64,000 nt of DNA from Hymenobacter norwichensis DSM 15439 (lineage in GTDB: Bacteria > Bacteroidota > Bacteroidia > Cytophagales > Hymenobacteraceae), in assembly GCF_000420705.1 (NCBI RefSeq), contig NZ_ATVL01000006.1, positions 992,267 through 1,056,266 on the forward strand. Direction: 5' to 3'. The position numbers and the translations under genes were made by a program. Below, piece by piece: positions 1-8,803 of this stretch; the stretch's first letter is position 1, and each line of letters starts with the position of its first letter. The notes beneath the pieces were generated by a model. It searched no databases. It was given only the letters and a program-made list of their open reading frames with translations, and had not been told where the DNA came from.

Positions 1-116
1 AGGTCGTCGGTGAGGGCCACAAACCGAGCCGCCAGCTCGTCGGGGTCGGTGGCAGCGGTGCTTTCGTACTGCTTCCAGCGGGCTTCGTTTTGCCGCAGAA
101 ATACCGCTTCGCGCAT
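1..116 (-). CDS. SpoIIM-like membrane protein, N-terminal fragment (cut by window edge)
   Basis: The reverse strand opens at ATG (116-114) and reads MREAVFLRQNEARWKQYES and onward, without a stop, to the window edge. The short charged N-terminus is what I expect of stage II sporulation protein M-like membrane proteins of Bacteroidota, which usually lie divergent from or beside an RDD protein, as here. No transmembrane segment is visible in the 38 residues available. The family call rests on this opening and the neighbour only. Confidence 0.6.
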   Translation of the reverse strand, partial: MREAVFLRQNEARWKQYESTAATDPDELAARFVALTDD

Positions 117-398
117 AAGATGCTACTTAACTAATGAGGTGATTGTAGGATAAGGATACGCTGCTGGGCTGGCCGAAAAGAACAGCTCGGATAGTTACTG
201 CCAACCAGTTGCGGTGAAGGCCGGATTGCTGGCCAAGCAATCCGCCTCAACAATCAGCAGATAGGCACCAACAATCAGCCGGCAACTCCTAATTTGCAGC
301 ATGGTCAGCTTGGCGAAGAAAGTCAATTTTTCCGGGCTGCCCCGCATCCGGCCTTTATTAATTCCGGCGCTGCTGCGGCGCCACCAGCAATTCAGTTT

Positions 399-1136
399 AT
401 GAGTACTATCCGAGTACAAACCACCCAAAACGTTTCACTGGAATATGAGGTAGCCAGCTTAGGCGACCGGATAGTGGCGACCATCATCGATTACTTGGTG
501 CTATTTGCTTGGCTGGCCGCCTGCGGAATCCTGGTTGCGCTAACAATCGGCTCGGTAGGGCAAGCATCCCCGGCCCTGGTTGTCATTATCATAGTGGCCT
601 TGGTGCCCTACGTGTTCTACGATTTAGCAAGTGAAATCTTCTTCAACGGCCAGAGCATCGGCAAGAAAGCGCGCCACATCAAAGTGATGCGCCTGGATGG
701 TACCCAGCCCCAACTCGGCGACTATCTGCTGCGCTGGCTGCTGCGCCTCGTGGATATGAGTCTGCCGGGGGTTGGGCCGCTAGTGGCCGTCATCACGATT
801 CTGGCCAACGGCCGCGGTCAGCGCCTCGGCGACCTAGCCGCCGGTACCACTGTGGTAAGCACCCGGCCACGGCAGGCCGCCGGCGCGCTGGCGCCCATCA
901 TCACCCCCGCCGACTATGTAGTAGTGTTCCCACAAGCCGACCAACTTGCCGACCACGATGTGGCCACCATTCGGCAACTGCTGCAAAAGGGCCTACAGCA
1001 CGACAATTTTGCGCTGTTGAATGAAGTGGCCAACAAAGTGAAAGACCTAACCGGTATCTACACCGACCTACCCGACGAAGCTTTCCTGCGCACCATTATC
1101 CGCGACCATGCCCATCTGGCCGCCACGCAAGGCTAA
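399..1136 (+). CDS. RDD family membrane protein
   Basis: A 245-aa integral membrane protein. The RDD domain covers about residues 15-165: the N-terminal R..D pattern is in LGDRIVATIIDYLV, followed by hydrophobic helices near 27-50 and 58-75, the motif GQSIGKKARHIKV, and a third hydrophobic stretch near 125-140. The C-terminal 80 residues are soluble and helical in character. I start at ATG 399 because it directly precedes STIRVQTTQNVSLEYE, a typical opening; an upstream in-frame ATG at 294 adds 35 low-complexity residues. RDD proteins are mostly uncharacterised, some being proposed transporters or chaperones. It is divergent from the SpoIIM-like gene, a common Bacteroidota pairing. Confidence 0.88.
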   Translation: MSTIRVQTTQNVSLEYEVASLGDRIVATIIDYLVLFAWLAACGILVALTIGSVGQASPALVVIIIVALVPYVFYDLASEIFFNGQSIGKKARHIKVMRLDGTQPQLGDYLLRWLLRLVDMSLPGVGPLVAVITILANGRGQRLGDLAAGTTVVSTRPRQAAGALAPIITPADYVVVFPQADQLADHDVATIRQLLQKGLQHDNFALLNEVANKVKDLTGIYTDLPDEAFLRTIIRDHAHLAATQG

Positions 1137-1174
1137 CGCTGGAGAAATTCCAGAACCCACTATGTTATACACAC

Positions 1175-1207
1175 AAAAAGGCCAACCCATTGCGGGTTGG
1201 CCTTTTT
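1175..1207. terminator. Bidirectional hairpin terminator
   Basis: AAAAAGGCCAACCC and GGGTTGGCCTTTTT form a 14-bp perfect stem around a 5-nt loop, with A/T runs on both sides. It lies between the convergent RDD gene and the DUF4394 gene and can serve both. Confidence 0.9.
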
Positions 1208-1231
1208 GCATGCGGTGAAGTTTGTGGCTCG

Positions 1232-3235
1232 CTATTCGGTGATGACAGCCTGGCGGGTACCAGCAGATTGGCCGTCGAAGCTGAGGCGGAAGAAATACAT
1301 GCCGGCCGTTTGGCCTTTGCGGTTCCACTCGATGGTCTGGGGGCCAGCTGGGCGGAGGCCGGCATCAACCTGGTCAATGGTGCGGCCGAGGGCATCGGTT
1401 ACGGTCAGCTGCACGCGGGAGGCGCGTGGCAAACCGAAGCTCAGCCGGGCTGCGCCAGCTAAAGGGTTGGGGTAGAGCGAGAAGTTGGTAGCTAGTTCAG
1501 CTTGGCGGCTGGAATTGACTACCCCAGCAGCTACCGCTATAGCAATGTTGCGGGCGGCTATACCGTTGCCGATGGCTCCTACCAAGGTAGCAGCACCCGT
1601 GGCTAAGTTCACGGTGTAGAGGGAGGTGTTAGCAGAAGTACCAGCGTTAGCCACCATGTAGGCCGTATTGGTGCCTTGGGCGGGGCTGAAAATATCCAAG
1701 TCCACGTTCGGGGTGGTGGCATTCACCGTAATTCCCGAAGCGCCAACGGCGGTAAGCTGCCCATCCTGAGGCGGGTTGGCAGTGGCCTGCGTGTTGAGTT
1801 GATTCAGGGTTAGGTCGTAGTTGTAAAGCGTGGTAGTCGACGTGGTGCCGGCTCCCATAAAGCTGTTGGTGTACGCTACAGCCCCAATGTTAGGCGTATT
1901 GGTGCCCGCGGTATACGCTACTTGTCCATCGGTAGCGGCCAATGCGCCGGTAATCGGGTTGAGGCGGTAATTGTTGCGGTTGGCACCCACCACCCGAATC
2001 CGGTCCACGGTAGGGTTGAAATCAAAGCCAGTTACGCCTGTGCCCAGTTCCAGACGAATAGGTGCTCCAATGGCCACCGCCGTCCCAGTTACAGAGTTGA
2101 CGGTGTACAGCTGGGTGTTAGCCGCCGGACTAGCTACCGTTGGATCATACCCCAGCCCGTAGAGCGTATTGGTAGCAGGACGAATGTCCAGGCCAACCAT
2201 GGTGAGGGTGGCGGCGGTGCCAGTGGGTAGCGTCACACCCAACGAAGTACGGATCAGGGTAGGCTGGGCGGTGTCAAAAGTAATCAGGTTGGTACCGGCC
2301 AGCGCGTAAGCCAGCTGGCCCGTAAGGGCGGGTAGCGTGGCAGGCCGGTTAATAGCAACGGTGATGTCGGTAATGGCTACAAACGCGCCAGTGCCCAGCG
2401 CGCCTACCGAAGTGGCGTTACCAGTGCTCAGGTTGACAGTATACAGCGTGGAAGTGGCAGTTGTGAGACCGGTGGCAATGGTCGTGGACATATACGCCAC
2501 GTTGGTGCCATTGCTCGGATTGAAATAGATGTCAAGGTCCGAGGCCTGGAGCACACCGTTGGTAGCTACTCCCAAAGCGCCAACCGTGTTCAGCGTACCG
2601 TTGTTCGGCGGCACCTGCGTTACCAGCCGGCTGGCTGTTTCGTCGAGGTTGTAGAGCGTGGTACCCGTCGAGCCGATGTAGCTGTTCGTGTAAGCCGAAG
2701 ACCCGATACCAGGCGTCTGGCCGGCGTTGGTGTCGGTAGTGGCATAAGCCAAAGCGCCATCGGTGGCGGCCAACGCCCCGTTGTTGGGGTTGAGGCGGAA
2801 ATTGGTATTCGCGCCCGACGTTACCCGAATCCGGTCCACGGTAGGGTTGAAATCGAAGCCAATACGGGCCACATTGGTGCCCAAATTCAGAGTAAGGGCG
2901 GCGCCAATGGCCGTTGCGGCACCCGTGGTGCGGCTGATGGTATAGAGCTGTGCCACGGTGCCGGTTGGGTTGTAACCCAGCGCGAATACCTCACCTGTAT
3001 TCGGGCGTACATCAATACCTACCAAGGTTTGGCCCGCTGTAACTCCGGTAATAGGCAAAGTGGCTGAGAACGTGCCGGGCGTGGTAGCACTGAACGTTAC
3101 TAGGCTGCTTGTAGTGGTGCTAGTGGTGCTGAGCCCGTACACCGTTTGAGCCTGGGCGGCACCCACGGAGAGGCCTAGCGCAGCCAACCCCAACAAAGCA
3201 GTACGGAAAGGCCGGGAAGTAATTTTTCTGGTCAT
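1232..3235 (-). CDS. Secreted tandem DUF4394 protein with T9SS sorting domain
   Basis: A 667-aa exported protein. MTRKITSRPFRTALLGLAAL begins a signal peptide ending near AQA-QTVYG. Two successive DUF4394-type units follow (about 30-300 and 305-590). Each repeats the same landmarks: a (V/L)DIRP segment followed by LGY(N/D), then GFDFNPTVDRIRV, then a Y/F-R-LNP..GALAATDG block. The last 85 residues contain NFSLYPNPLAGAARLSFGLP and end in a Por secretion (T9SS type A) sorting domain, so the protein is probably carried across the outer membrane and anchored or released. I chose ATG 3235, because the upstream ATG at 3295 would add 20 residues before a complete signal peptide. Function is unknown; DUF4394 units look beta-propeller-like. 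Confidence 0.85.
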   Translation of the reverse strand: MTRKITSRPFRTALLGLAALGLSVGAAQAQTVYGLSTTSTTTSSLVTFSATTPGTFSATLPITGVTAGQTLVGIDVRPNTGEVFALGYNPTGTVAQLYTISRTTGAATAIGAALTLNLGTNVARIGFDFNPTVDRIRVTSGANTNFRLNPNNGALAATDGALAYATTDTNAGQTPGIGSSAYTNSYIGSTGTTLYNLDETASRLVTQVPPNNGTLNTVGALGVATNGVLQASDLDIYFNPSNGTNVAYMSTTIATGLTTATSTLYTVNLSTGNATSVGALGTGAFVAITDITVAINRPATLPALTGQLAYALAGTNLITFDTAQPTLIRTSLGVTLPTGTAATLTMVGLDIRPATNTLYGLGYDPTVASPAANTQLYTVNSVTGTAVAIGAPIRLELGTGVTGFDFNPTVDRIRVVGANRNNYRLNPITGALAATDGQVAYTAGTNTPNIGAVAYTNSFMGAGTTSTTTLYNYDLTLNQLNTQATANPPQDGQLTAVGASGITVNATTPNVDLDIFSPAQGTNTAYMVANAGTSANTSLYTVNLATGAATLVGAIGNGIAARNIAIAVAAGVVNSSRQAELATNFSLYPNPLAGAARLSFGLPRASRVQLTVTDALGRTIDQVDAGLRPAGPQTIEWNRKGQTAGMYFFRLSFDGQSAGTRQAVITE
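1992..2854. repeat. Internal direct repeat within the DUF4394 gene
   Basis: A 32-bp identical block occurs at 1992-2023 and 2823-2854, encoding the FNPTVDRIRV motif of each DUF4394 unit. Flanking sequence is similar but diverged. It records a tandem duplication inside the gene, about 831 bp apart. Confidence 0.85.
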
Positions 3236-3413
3236 AAGATGGAAAGAGAAATGAATGGAAGGTGAGCAGATAGTGTCGTGCTCGATGATGTGCATACGAG
3301 CATAGCTTTCTATATGGATTTAATTTAATTTGCTTTTAATACATTGAAAATCCGTGTGTTAAGAAATTGGGTACAGCCTCAGAATGACAACGTGCTTAAA
3401 ATGAGTGCTTCAT

Positions 3414-3450
3414 AAAAAAACGGGTGGCCTTCCCGAAGAAAGCCACCCGT
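3414..3450 (-). terminator. Rho-independent terminator after the SDR gene
   Basis: On the minus strand the stem CGGGTGGC/GCCACCCG with a loop of about 13 nt is followed by a run of seven T. It lies about 25 nt after the SDR stop. Confidence 0.85.
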
Positions 3451-3475
3451 CGGGGTGCCCATAAAATTGTACTGA

Positions 3476-4195
3476 TTACCAGGGTACCGGCTGGCCTTGC
3501 CACGTCACGAAGCTGCCGTTTTCCTCGGCATGCAGCTGCTCCGCCAAACGGATAATGCCCTTCGCCGACTCGGCCGGTGGTAGGGCCGCCGTGCTGCCAC
3601 CCATACCGATTTGCACCCAGCCGGGGTCCACCAGAATGGAAATTACGCCGTAAGTGCCCACCTCGGCAGCCAAGGCGCGCATATACATATTCAAGGCGGC
3701 TTTACTGGCCGAGTAGTGGTATGGTTCAGCCGAGGCTTTCCAAGTCAAAGAGCCCTGCCCCGACGACAAGCTCACAATGCGGGCCTTGTTGGCAGCCTTC
3801 AGCAAGTCCAGAAACGCCTGCGCCACCAGCAGCGGCCCCACAGCATTCACTTTCAGAAAAGTCAGCGCATTGCCGGCCGTTAAGCCGCCCAGGTGCTGCT
3901 TAGCAGGGTCTTCGGGGCCGGCGCCGGGGAAAATACCAGCGTTGTTCACCAGCACATCCAACTGGTTGGTAAGGCCGGCTACAGTCTGGCGGGCAGCTTC
4001 GATGGAGGCTTCATCGGTTACGTCGAGCTGCACGAGGTGGAGCTTGTCGGCGTACTGGCTTTGCAGTTGGTGCAGGTCGGTGGCGGCTTCGGGTTGGCGG
4101 GCGGCGGCAAATACCGTGTTGCCGCGCTCCAGATACTGGCGGGTGAGTTCCAGACCCAAGCCCCGGTTGGCCCCGGTGATGAGGATGTTTTTCAT
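3476..4195 (-). CDS. SDR family NAD(P)-dependent oxidoreductase
   Basis: A 239-aa classical short-chain dehydrogenase/reductase, about the usual length. The Rossmann glycine motif TGANRGLG lies at residues 7-14, NNAG near residue 88, the catalytic serine in VSLSSGQGSL and the Tyr-x-x-x-Lys in YSASK. The ending ENGSFVTWQGQPVPW resembles the carbonyl-reductase/sniffer-like group. The substrate cannot be told. It is monocistronic, with its own terminator. Confidence 0.87.
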   Translation of the reverse strand: MKNILITGANRGLGLELTRQYLERGNTVFAAARQPEAATDLHQLQSQYADKLHLVQLDVTDEASIEAARQTVAGLTNQLDVLVNNAGIFPGAGPEDPAKQHLGGLTAGNALTFLKVNAVGPLLVAQAFLDLLKAANKARIVSLSSGQGSLTWKASAEPYHYSASKAALNMYMRALAAEVGTYGVISILVDPGWVQIGMGGSTAALPPAESAKGIIRLAEQLHAEENGSFVTWQGQPVPW

Positions 4196-4291
4196 GAAAT
4201 GGGAATTGATGAGGAGTGAAACATTGGGAGCTGGGGGCCGAAGTTTAGGGAAATAAAAGCATGTTTAAGTGCAATTAACCCGCAAAACAAT

Positions 4292-4326
4292 AAAAAAGCC
4301 GGTCGGGAACGTTCCCGACCGGCTTT
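4292..4326 (-). terminator. Terminator after the GNAT-nitrilase gene
   Basis: GCCGGTCGGGAAC and GTTCCCGACCGGC form a nearly loop-free 13-bp stem with a T run on the minus-strand 3' side. Confidence 0.88.
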
Positions 4327-4352
4327 CCGTGAAACAGTAAGAAGCCAGGGTA

Positions 4353-6065
4353 CTATCCGGCCGCAACCGCCTTGCGCTTGCTCACGCGCGGATGCCGCTC
4401 TTCGGAGCCTTGGGCCAGCAGTTCATCGTCGCGGTCCGTCTTCTTAATGGTCCAGCTTAGCGAGTACAAATCCTTGCGTCGGTCGCGCAGGTTGCGCACC
4501 GCGCCGCTGGTATTTAGGTCTTTCAGCAGGTCCAGGTCGAGGTCGGCAATAAGGGTCATTTCCGTGTTCGGCGTGGCTTCGGCTACAATGGCGTCGTGAG
4601 GGAAGGCGAAGTCGGAGGGGCTGAACACGGCACTCTGCGAGTACTGGATGTCCATATTTTCAACGCGCGGGAGGTTGCCTACCGAGCCAGTAATAGCCAC
4701 ATAGCACTCATTTTCGATGGCCCGAGCCTGGGCGCAGAGCCGCACGCGCTGGTAGGCGTTCTTGGTGTCAGTCCAGAATGGCACGAACAGAATCTTCATG
4801 CCTTCGTCCGACAGCATGCGGCTCAGTTCCGGAAACTCCACGTCGTAGCAAATCAGGATGCCTATTTTGCCGAAATCTGTGTCGAAGCAGCGCAGCTTGT
4901 CGCCGCCGCGCATGCCCCAATAGCTGGCCTCGTCGGGCGTGACGTGCAGCTTATACTGTTCGTCCACGGTACCGTCGCGGCGGCAGAGGTAGCTCACGTT
5001 ATAGAGCTTGCCGTCCTCGTAAAGCGGCATGGAGCCGGCAATAACGTTGATGTTGTAGCTCACGGCCAGCTCCATCATCTTGGTTTTGATGGGCTCGGTG
5101 AAGGCCGCCATCGAGCGGATAGCCACCGATGGCGACTCTTCATTGGTAAGAGCCATCATGGGCGCGTTAAAGAACTCCGGAAACAGCACGCAGTCGGCCT
5201 TGTAGCCCGATACGGTATCTACGAAGAACTCAATTTGCTGGAAAAAGTCTTCCAAGTCTTTTGTGGCGCGCATTTGCCACTGCACAATACCAATGCGCAC
5301 GTTGCTTTTCTGGTTGCCAATCAGCTTATCGAATTCCTCATCGTAGTACACGTTGATCCATTCTAGCAGGGTGGCGTAGGCCTTGCTTTCGGAGTCATAG
5401 GGCAGATACCCGCGGATGATTTTGCGGACGTAGAAGTCGTTGGAGAGCTGGAACGTGAGAATGGGGTCAACCAATTCTTTGTTGCGCACCATCTCCACGT
5501 ACTTGGCGGGTGTCATTTCCTCAGCGTACTGGTTGTAGCCCGGAATCCGGCCGCCGGCCACCATGGCGCGCAGGTTCAGGTTTTCGCACAGCTCCTTGCG
5601 GGCGTCGTAGAGGCGGCGGCCCAGGCGCAGGCTGCGGTACTCGGGGTCCACAAATACGTCCACGCCGTACAGCGTGTCGCCGTTGGCATTGTGGGTGTCG
5701 AACTTGCCGTTGCCTGTAATTTTAGCGTAGGTGTGCCGGTCGCCGAAGTCAGAATATTGTACGATGATGGCCAGCGCCGCTGCCACTACCTGCCCGTTGT
5801 CCTCGATGCAAATTTGGCCTTCGGGAAATTTCTTGAGCAGGTTGTTGTACTCTTCCTGCGACCAAGCACCCTCCATGTTGGAGTACACTTTGTCCATAAT
5901 TCCCTGCACCACCTTGAAGTCAGCGCGCTTTAGAGTGCGCAGCACCAGTTTGTGCGCGGGTACAGCCGTGGGTGTGAGCCGCTCAATAGGGGCGCCGGCA
6001 CTTTTGTCGGGGGCTACTTTCTTGGAGTGGCTGCCGCCCGTTTTGCCATTTGAACTCGTGGCCAT
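4353..6065 (-). CDS. Fused GNAT acetyltransferase / carbon-nitrogen hydrolase
   Basis: A 570-aa two-domain protein. Residues about 40-215 form a GNAT N-acetyltransferase with VDVFVDPEYRSLRLGRRLYD as the acetyl-CoA-binding stretch. Residues about 255-520 form a nitrilase-superfamily amidase with the triad visible as Glu297 (FPEFF), Lys372 (QYKLHVTP) and Cys406 (ILICYDVEFPE). Nothing suggests truncation. The N-terminus is Ser/Gly/Lys-rich and the C-terminus basic (HPRVSKRKAVAAG). The fusion recurs in Bacteroidota and elsewhere; the likely chemistry is hydrolysis of an amide coupled with acyl transfer to an amine, but the substrate is unknown. It is followed by its own terminator. Confidence 0.9.
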   Translation of the reverse strand: MATSSNGKTGGSHSKKVAPDKSAGAPIERLTPTAVPAHKLVLRTLKRADFKVVQGIMDKVYSNMEGAWSQEEYNNLLKKFPEGQICIEDNGQVVAAALAIIVQYSDFGDRHTYAKITGNGKFDTHNANGDTLYGVDVFVDPEYRSLRLGRRLYDARKELCENLNLRAMVAGGRIPGYNQYAEEMTPAKYVEMVRNKELVDPILTFQLSNDFYVRKIIRGYLPYDSESKAYATLLEWINVYYDEEFDKLIGNQKSNVRIGIVQWQMRATKDLEDFFQQIEFFVDTVSGYKADCVLFPEFFNAPMMALTNEESPSVAIRSMAAFTEPIKTKMMELAVSYNINVIAGSMPLYEDGKLYNVSYLCRRDGTVDEQYKLHVTPDEASYWGMRGGDKLRCFDTDFGKIGILICYDVEFPELSRMLSDEGMKILFVPFWTDTKNAYQRVRLCAQARAIENECYVAITGSVGNLPRVENMDIQYSQSAVFSPSDFAFPHDAIVAEATPNTEMTLIADLDLDLLKDLNTSGAVRNLRDRRKDLYSLSWTIKKTDRDDELLAQGSEERHPRVSKRKAVAAG

Positions 6066-6182
6066 ATACGTCGGAAAAGAATGTCGTGAATGAAATGCTA
6101 AGATACCGCTCCGCTAAGCGGCTACGGCCCTAACAGTACGGCCACACAACAAGTTTGGCGGAAAAGTGGTGCAAACGAGCCC

Positions 6183-6220
6183 AAAAACGCCGGTTCTATT
6201 GAGGCATAATCGGCGTTTTT
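6183..6220. terminator. Hairpin terminator after the T9SS-sorted gene
   Basis: AAAAACGCCG and CGGCGTTTTT pair across an 18-nt loop, giving A/T runs on both sides. On the minus strand it follows the gene ending at 6248. Confidence 0.8.
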
Positions 6221-6247
6221 ATCGTCTACAAAGACCTAGTGCGCGCG

Positions 6248-7372
6248 CTACTCCCGTACTATGCGGCGCACAGCTGCCCCGGTTTCGGTTTGCACCCGCA
6301 GCAGCGCCACACCCCGGAATGCGCCAAAGGCAGCAGCGGGCACCACCGTTGCGCGGGCGGCATGTGGTAGGGTGTAGTTGAACAATATGCGGCCCGCCAA
6401 GTCGGTGGCGGTGATGGAAACAGGGCCAGCCGCCGGCAGCAGCAAACGCAACGGCTCTGTGTTACGCACCGGGTTTGGGTATACACTCAAGGCGTTTTCT
6501 GGAAGCTGGTTTGTTGTGCTGAGTACTGACAGGCGCCGGTAAATGTCGCGGTATTCCACGCTGGCTACTACTTCCTGGTTGGCAATCCGCATGGTTGTAA
6601 TGGTGAGCAAGGGTATATGTTGGCCTACTGCCAGCCATTTATACTCGCGGGTCACGGGTAGCGTAATTCCCTGGTTGACACCCATTGCTGAAACGCTGTC
6701 CTGGTCTTCGATGCGGGTAACCACGCGTACCGTCTGGAACGTGCCGAACGGCGTAGTCAGCGTCCCCCAGGCATCCACCCGGTTCACCCGTTTGCGACGC
6801 TGGCTTAGGTAGCCGGTGCCAGGCACGCTAACACTAAAAAACGAGGAGCTGGAGTCGGCCGCGCTGGCGTAGCTCACCGGGAAACGGTAGATAACGTCCT
6901 GCTGAGCGGCATTGGCATACGTAATAGGGACAGCCGTACCATTCACGCTGGCCCCGTAGCCCACCGACCGAAAATCAGCGGCCGAGGCATTGTAGAACTG
7001 GTATGGGTCGGTGATGGGCAAACCGATGCCAGGGGGCAGCGGAATGCTTTGGGGCGCGGCCACGGTGGCGCGGTTGCTGCCGCCCAGCACCGAGCTGAAG
7101 GTGAGCGTATAGAGCAGCTGATTGGGCACTGCAGTAAAGCGCGCTACGTTCTGGGCTATGGGTACCAACGTGCTGTAATTCCAGCTTTGGTTGGGGCCGC
7201 GCTGCGTGAGGGGCGGCACGCTGCTGGGCAGAATAGGAACGGCCATGCTCTGGCGCAAAGTGTCGGTGGGCACCGGCATATCGGTGCGGGTAATAACGGG
7301 CGAGGTTTGAGCCAGCGCCGAACCAGCAGTCAGTAATAAGAAAGCAAGGAAAGTTGCGTAGGAGTGGCGCAT
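6248..7372 (-). CDS. Secreted protein with C-terminal T9SS sorting domain, unknown function
   Basis: A 374-aa exported protein. MRHSYATFLAFLLLTAGSAL is a signal peptide cleaved near ALAQ. The body (25-290) is beta-rich and I do not recognise it; it contains PFGTFQTVRVVTRI, a pattern seen in cell-surface proteins of this phylum. The last 80 residues, from NALSVYPNPVRNTEPL to the end, are a type A T9SS sorting domain. The start is ATG 7372; upstream in-frame codons lack signal-peptide character. Its partner or substrate is unknown. Confidence 0.8.
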   Translation of the reverse strand: MRHSYATFLAFLLLTAGSALAQTSPVITRTDMPVPTDTLRQSMAVPILPSSVPPLTQRGPNQSWNYSTLVPIAQNVARFTAVPNQLLYTLTFSSVLGGSNRATVAAPQSIPLPPGIGLPITDPYQFYNASAADFRSVGYGASVNGTAVPITYANAAQQDVIYRFPVSYASAADSSSSFFSVSVPGTGYLSQRRKRVNRVDAWGTLTTPFGTFQTVRVVTRIEDQDSVSAMGVNQGITLPVTREYKWLAVGQHIPLLTITTMRIANQEVVASVEYRDIYRRLSVLSTTNQLPENALSVYPNPVRNTEPLRLLLPAAGPVSITATDLAGRILFNYTLPHAARATVVPAAAFGAFRGVALLRVQTETGAAVRRIVRE

Positions 7373-7468
7373 AGGCGAAGAGGTTGGAAGGCAAGGCATT
7401 GAACCCCCCGAATATAGCACCTACGCTGGCGTTAGGTAGCATCCGGACGAGCTGTTGTACCTTGCGGC

Positions 7469-7948
7469 ATGCTTCCGCCCGAAGAACGTCGTCTGCAAAC
7501 GTTGGGCCGGCTGCTGGCCTCGCCCGAAAGCTTTCCGCCCACTGCTTGGCTGTGCGCCCCGCCCGATGTGCACCGCTGGCAGCCTGCTATGCCCGCTGCT
7601 GTGCTGCTAGTAGCGGCAGCCGGCCAGGCTGTGCCCGCCCCGCACGGGCTAGTACGCACGCTGTTTATGGACGAAGTGCAGCTGGTGATGGAGCGCCTGC
7701 TCACGCAAGTGCCCGGCGCTCCCGATTGGTTGCGGGTGGATATTCTGGCCCGATACAAAACCGACTACGAGTTTCCGGCCCTCACCGGTCACCCCGACAC
7801 CCTGGCCGACTACCTCGCCGAAGCCGTGCACGCCGGTGGCCTCAGTGCCCCTGCCGCATTGGCGCAGTTGCGGAAGTACTTCTCGCACTTCACCCCCGAA
7901 GCTGCCGCCCGCATCATGGCCCAGGCCTACCGCCGCACGCAGAAATAG
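7469..7948 (+). CDS. Hypothetical protein, 159 aa
   Basis: Not recognised. A soluble, mostly helical 159-residue protein with Pro-rich N-terminal 50 residues, then FMDEVQLVMERLL, a YKTDYEFPALTGHPDTLADYL segment and a basic C-terminus (AQAYRRTQK). Codon use matches the neighbours. A TACCTTG box (7458-7464), one base short of the Bacteroidota TAnnTTTG -7 element, ends only 4 nt before the ATG, so the message may have almost no leader. It is divergent from the T9SS-sorted gene. Confidence 0.65.
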   Translation: MLPPEERRLQTLGRLLASPESFPPTAWLCAPPDVHRWQPAMPAAVLLVAAAGQAVPAPHGLVRTLFMDEVQLVMERLLTQVPGAPDWLRVDILARYKTDYEFPALTGHPDTLADYLAEAVHAGGLSAPAALAQLRKYFSHFTPEAAARIMAQAYRRTQK

Positions 7949-8026
7949 CGAGGTGGTAGGCCTAGTGAGTTTAATTCTCAAGCCGTGCAATTGGCGCCAG
8001 CAGGACATCCAGCTCACCTGTTCATC

Positions 8027-8680
8027 TCATAAATTCATTTCTGGTACCTCGTTTGGAATCACCAGCTTACCGGCAGTAGCGGCTTGTATCTGCTCCACGC
8101 TCACGCCGGGCGCCCGTTCGCGCAGTACGAAGCCGTCGGGCGTTACGTCGAGCACGGCCAACTCGGTCACTATCTTTTTCACGCAACGCAAGCCGGTGAT
8201 GGGTAGCGTGCAGGCCGGAAGGAGCTTGCTGCTGCCATCCTTAGCTACGTGCTGCATAGCCACGATGATGTTCTTGGCCGACGCCACCAAATCCATGGCG
8301 CCACCCATGCCTTTCACCATTTTGCCCGGAATCTTCCAGTTAGCAATGTCGCCGGTTTCGGAAACCTCCATGGCCCCCAGGATGGTCAAATCCACATGCT
8401 CGCCCCGAATCATCCCGAACGAATCGGCGGAGGAAAACAGGCTGGAACCGGGTAGCGTGGTCACGGTCTGCTTGCCGGCGTTGATGAGGTCGGGGTCTAC
8501 TTCGGCCTCGGTAGGGAAGGGGCCCATACCCAGCAAGCCGTTCTCCGACTGCAATTCTACATTGATACCCGCCGGAATGTAGTTGGCTACCAGTGTTGGG
8601 ATGCCAATACCGAGGTTAACGTAGTAGCCGTCGCGCACTTCCTGCGCTATTCGTTTGGCAATGCCGTGTTTATCTAACAT
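8027..8680 (-). CDS. scoB: 3-oxoacid CoA-transferase, beta subunit
   Basis: A 217-aa class I CoA-transferase beta subunit, the usual length. It carries the catalytic glutamate motif [10 protein letters not shown] (residues about 50-59) and the family features [15 protein letters not shown] and [11 protein letters not shown]. With ScoA it would move CoA from succinyl-CoA to a 3-oxoacid such as acetoacetate (ketone-body or branched catabolism). scoA lies 1.5 kb upstream on the same strand, but a serine hydrolase gene and a long palindrome separate them, which is unusual since the two are normally adjacent or overlapping. Confidence 0.93.
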   Translation of the reverse strand: MLDKHGIAKRIAQEVRDGYYVNLGIGIPTLVANYIPAGINVELQSENGLLGMGPFPTEAEVDPDLINAGKQTVTTLPGSSLFSSADSFGMIRGEHVDLTILGAMEVSETGDIANWKIPGKMVKGMGGAMDLVASAKNIIVAMQHVAKDGSSKLLPACTLPITGLRCVKKIVTELAVLDVTPDGFVLRERAPGVSVEQIQAATAGKLVIPNEVPEMNL

Positions 8681-8704
8681 GATGGATGGAATGGTGGGGT
8701 TGCG

Positions 8705-8800
8705 AGTTGTCGGTTATGAGTTGTTAGTTGCCAGTTGCCAGTTGCTAACAGTGAAGTGTACAACTATCATCCGGCAACTAGCAACTCATAACCGACAACT
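8705..8800. repeat. Long intergenic palindrome next to a stop codon
   Basis: Arms 8705-8732 and 8773-8800 match over 28 bp with one mismatch, around a 40-nt loop that itself has repeated CAGTTGC words. The right edge is 3 nt from the stop of the serine hydrolase gene (minus strand), so the hairpin begins the 3' untranslated region of that gene and separates it from scoB. Confidence 0.9.
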
Positions 8801-8803
8801 GAA

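Noticed and set aside
3235-3295. Upstream in-frame start for the DUF4394 protein
   Set aside because: It would put 20 residues before a full signal peptide beginning MTRKITSRPF.
4596-5366. Open frame of 256 codons on the plus strand in the GNAT-nitrilase gene
   Set aside because: Shadow of the nitrilase domain; His/Val/Ala-rich with no motif.
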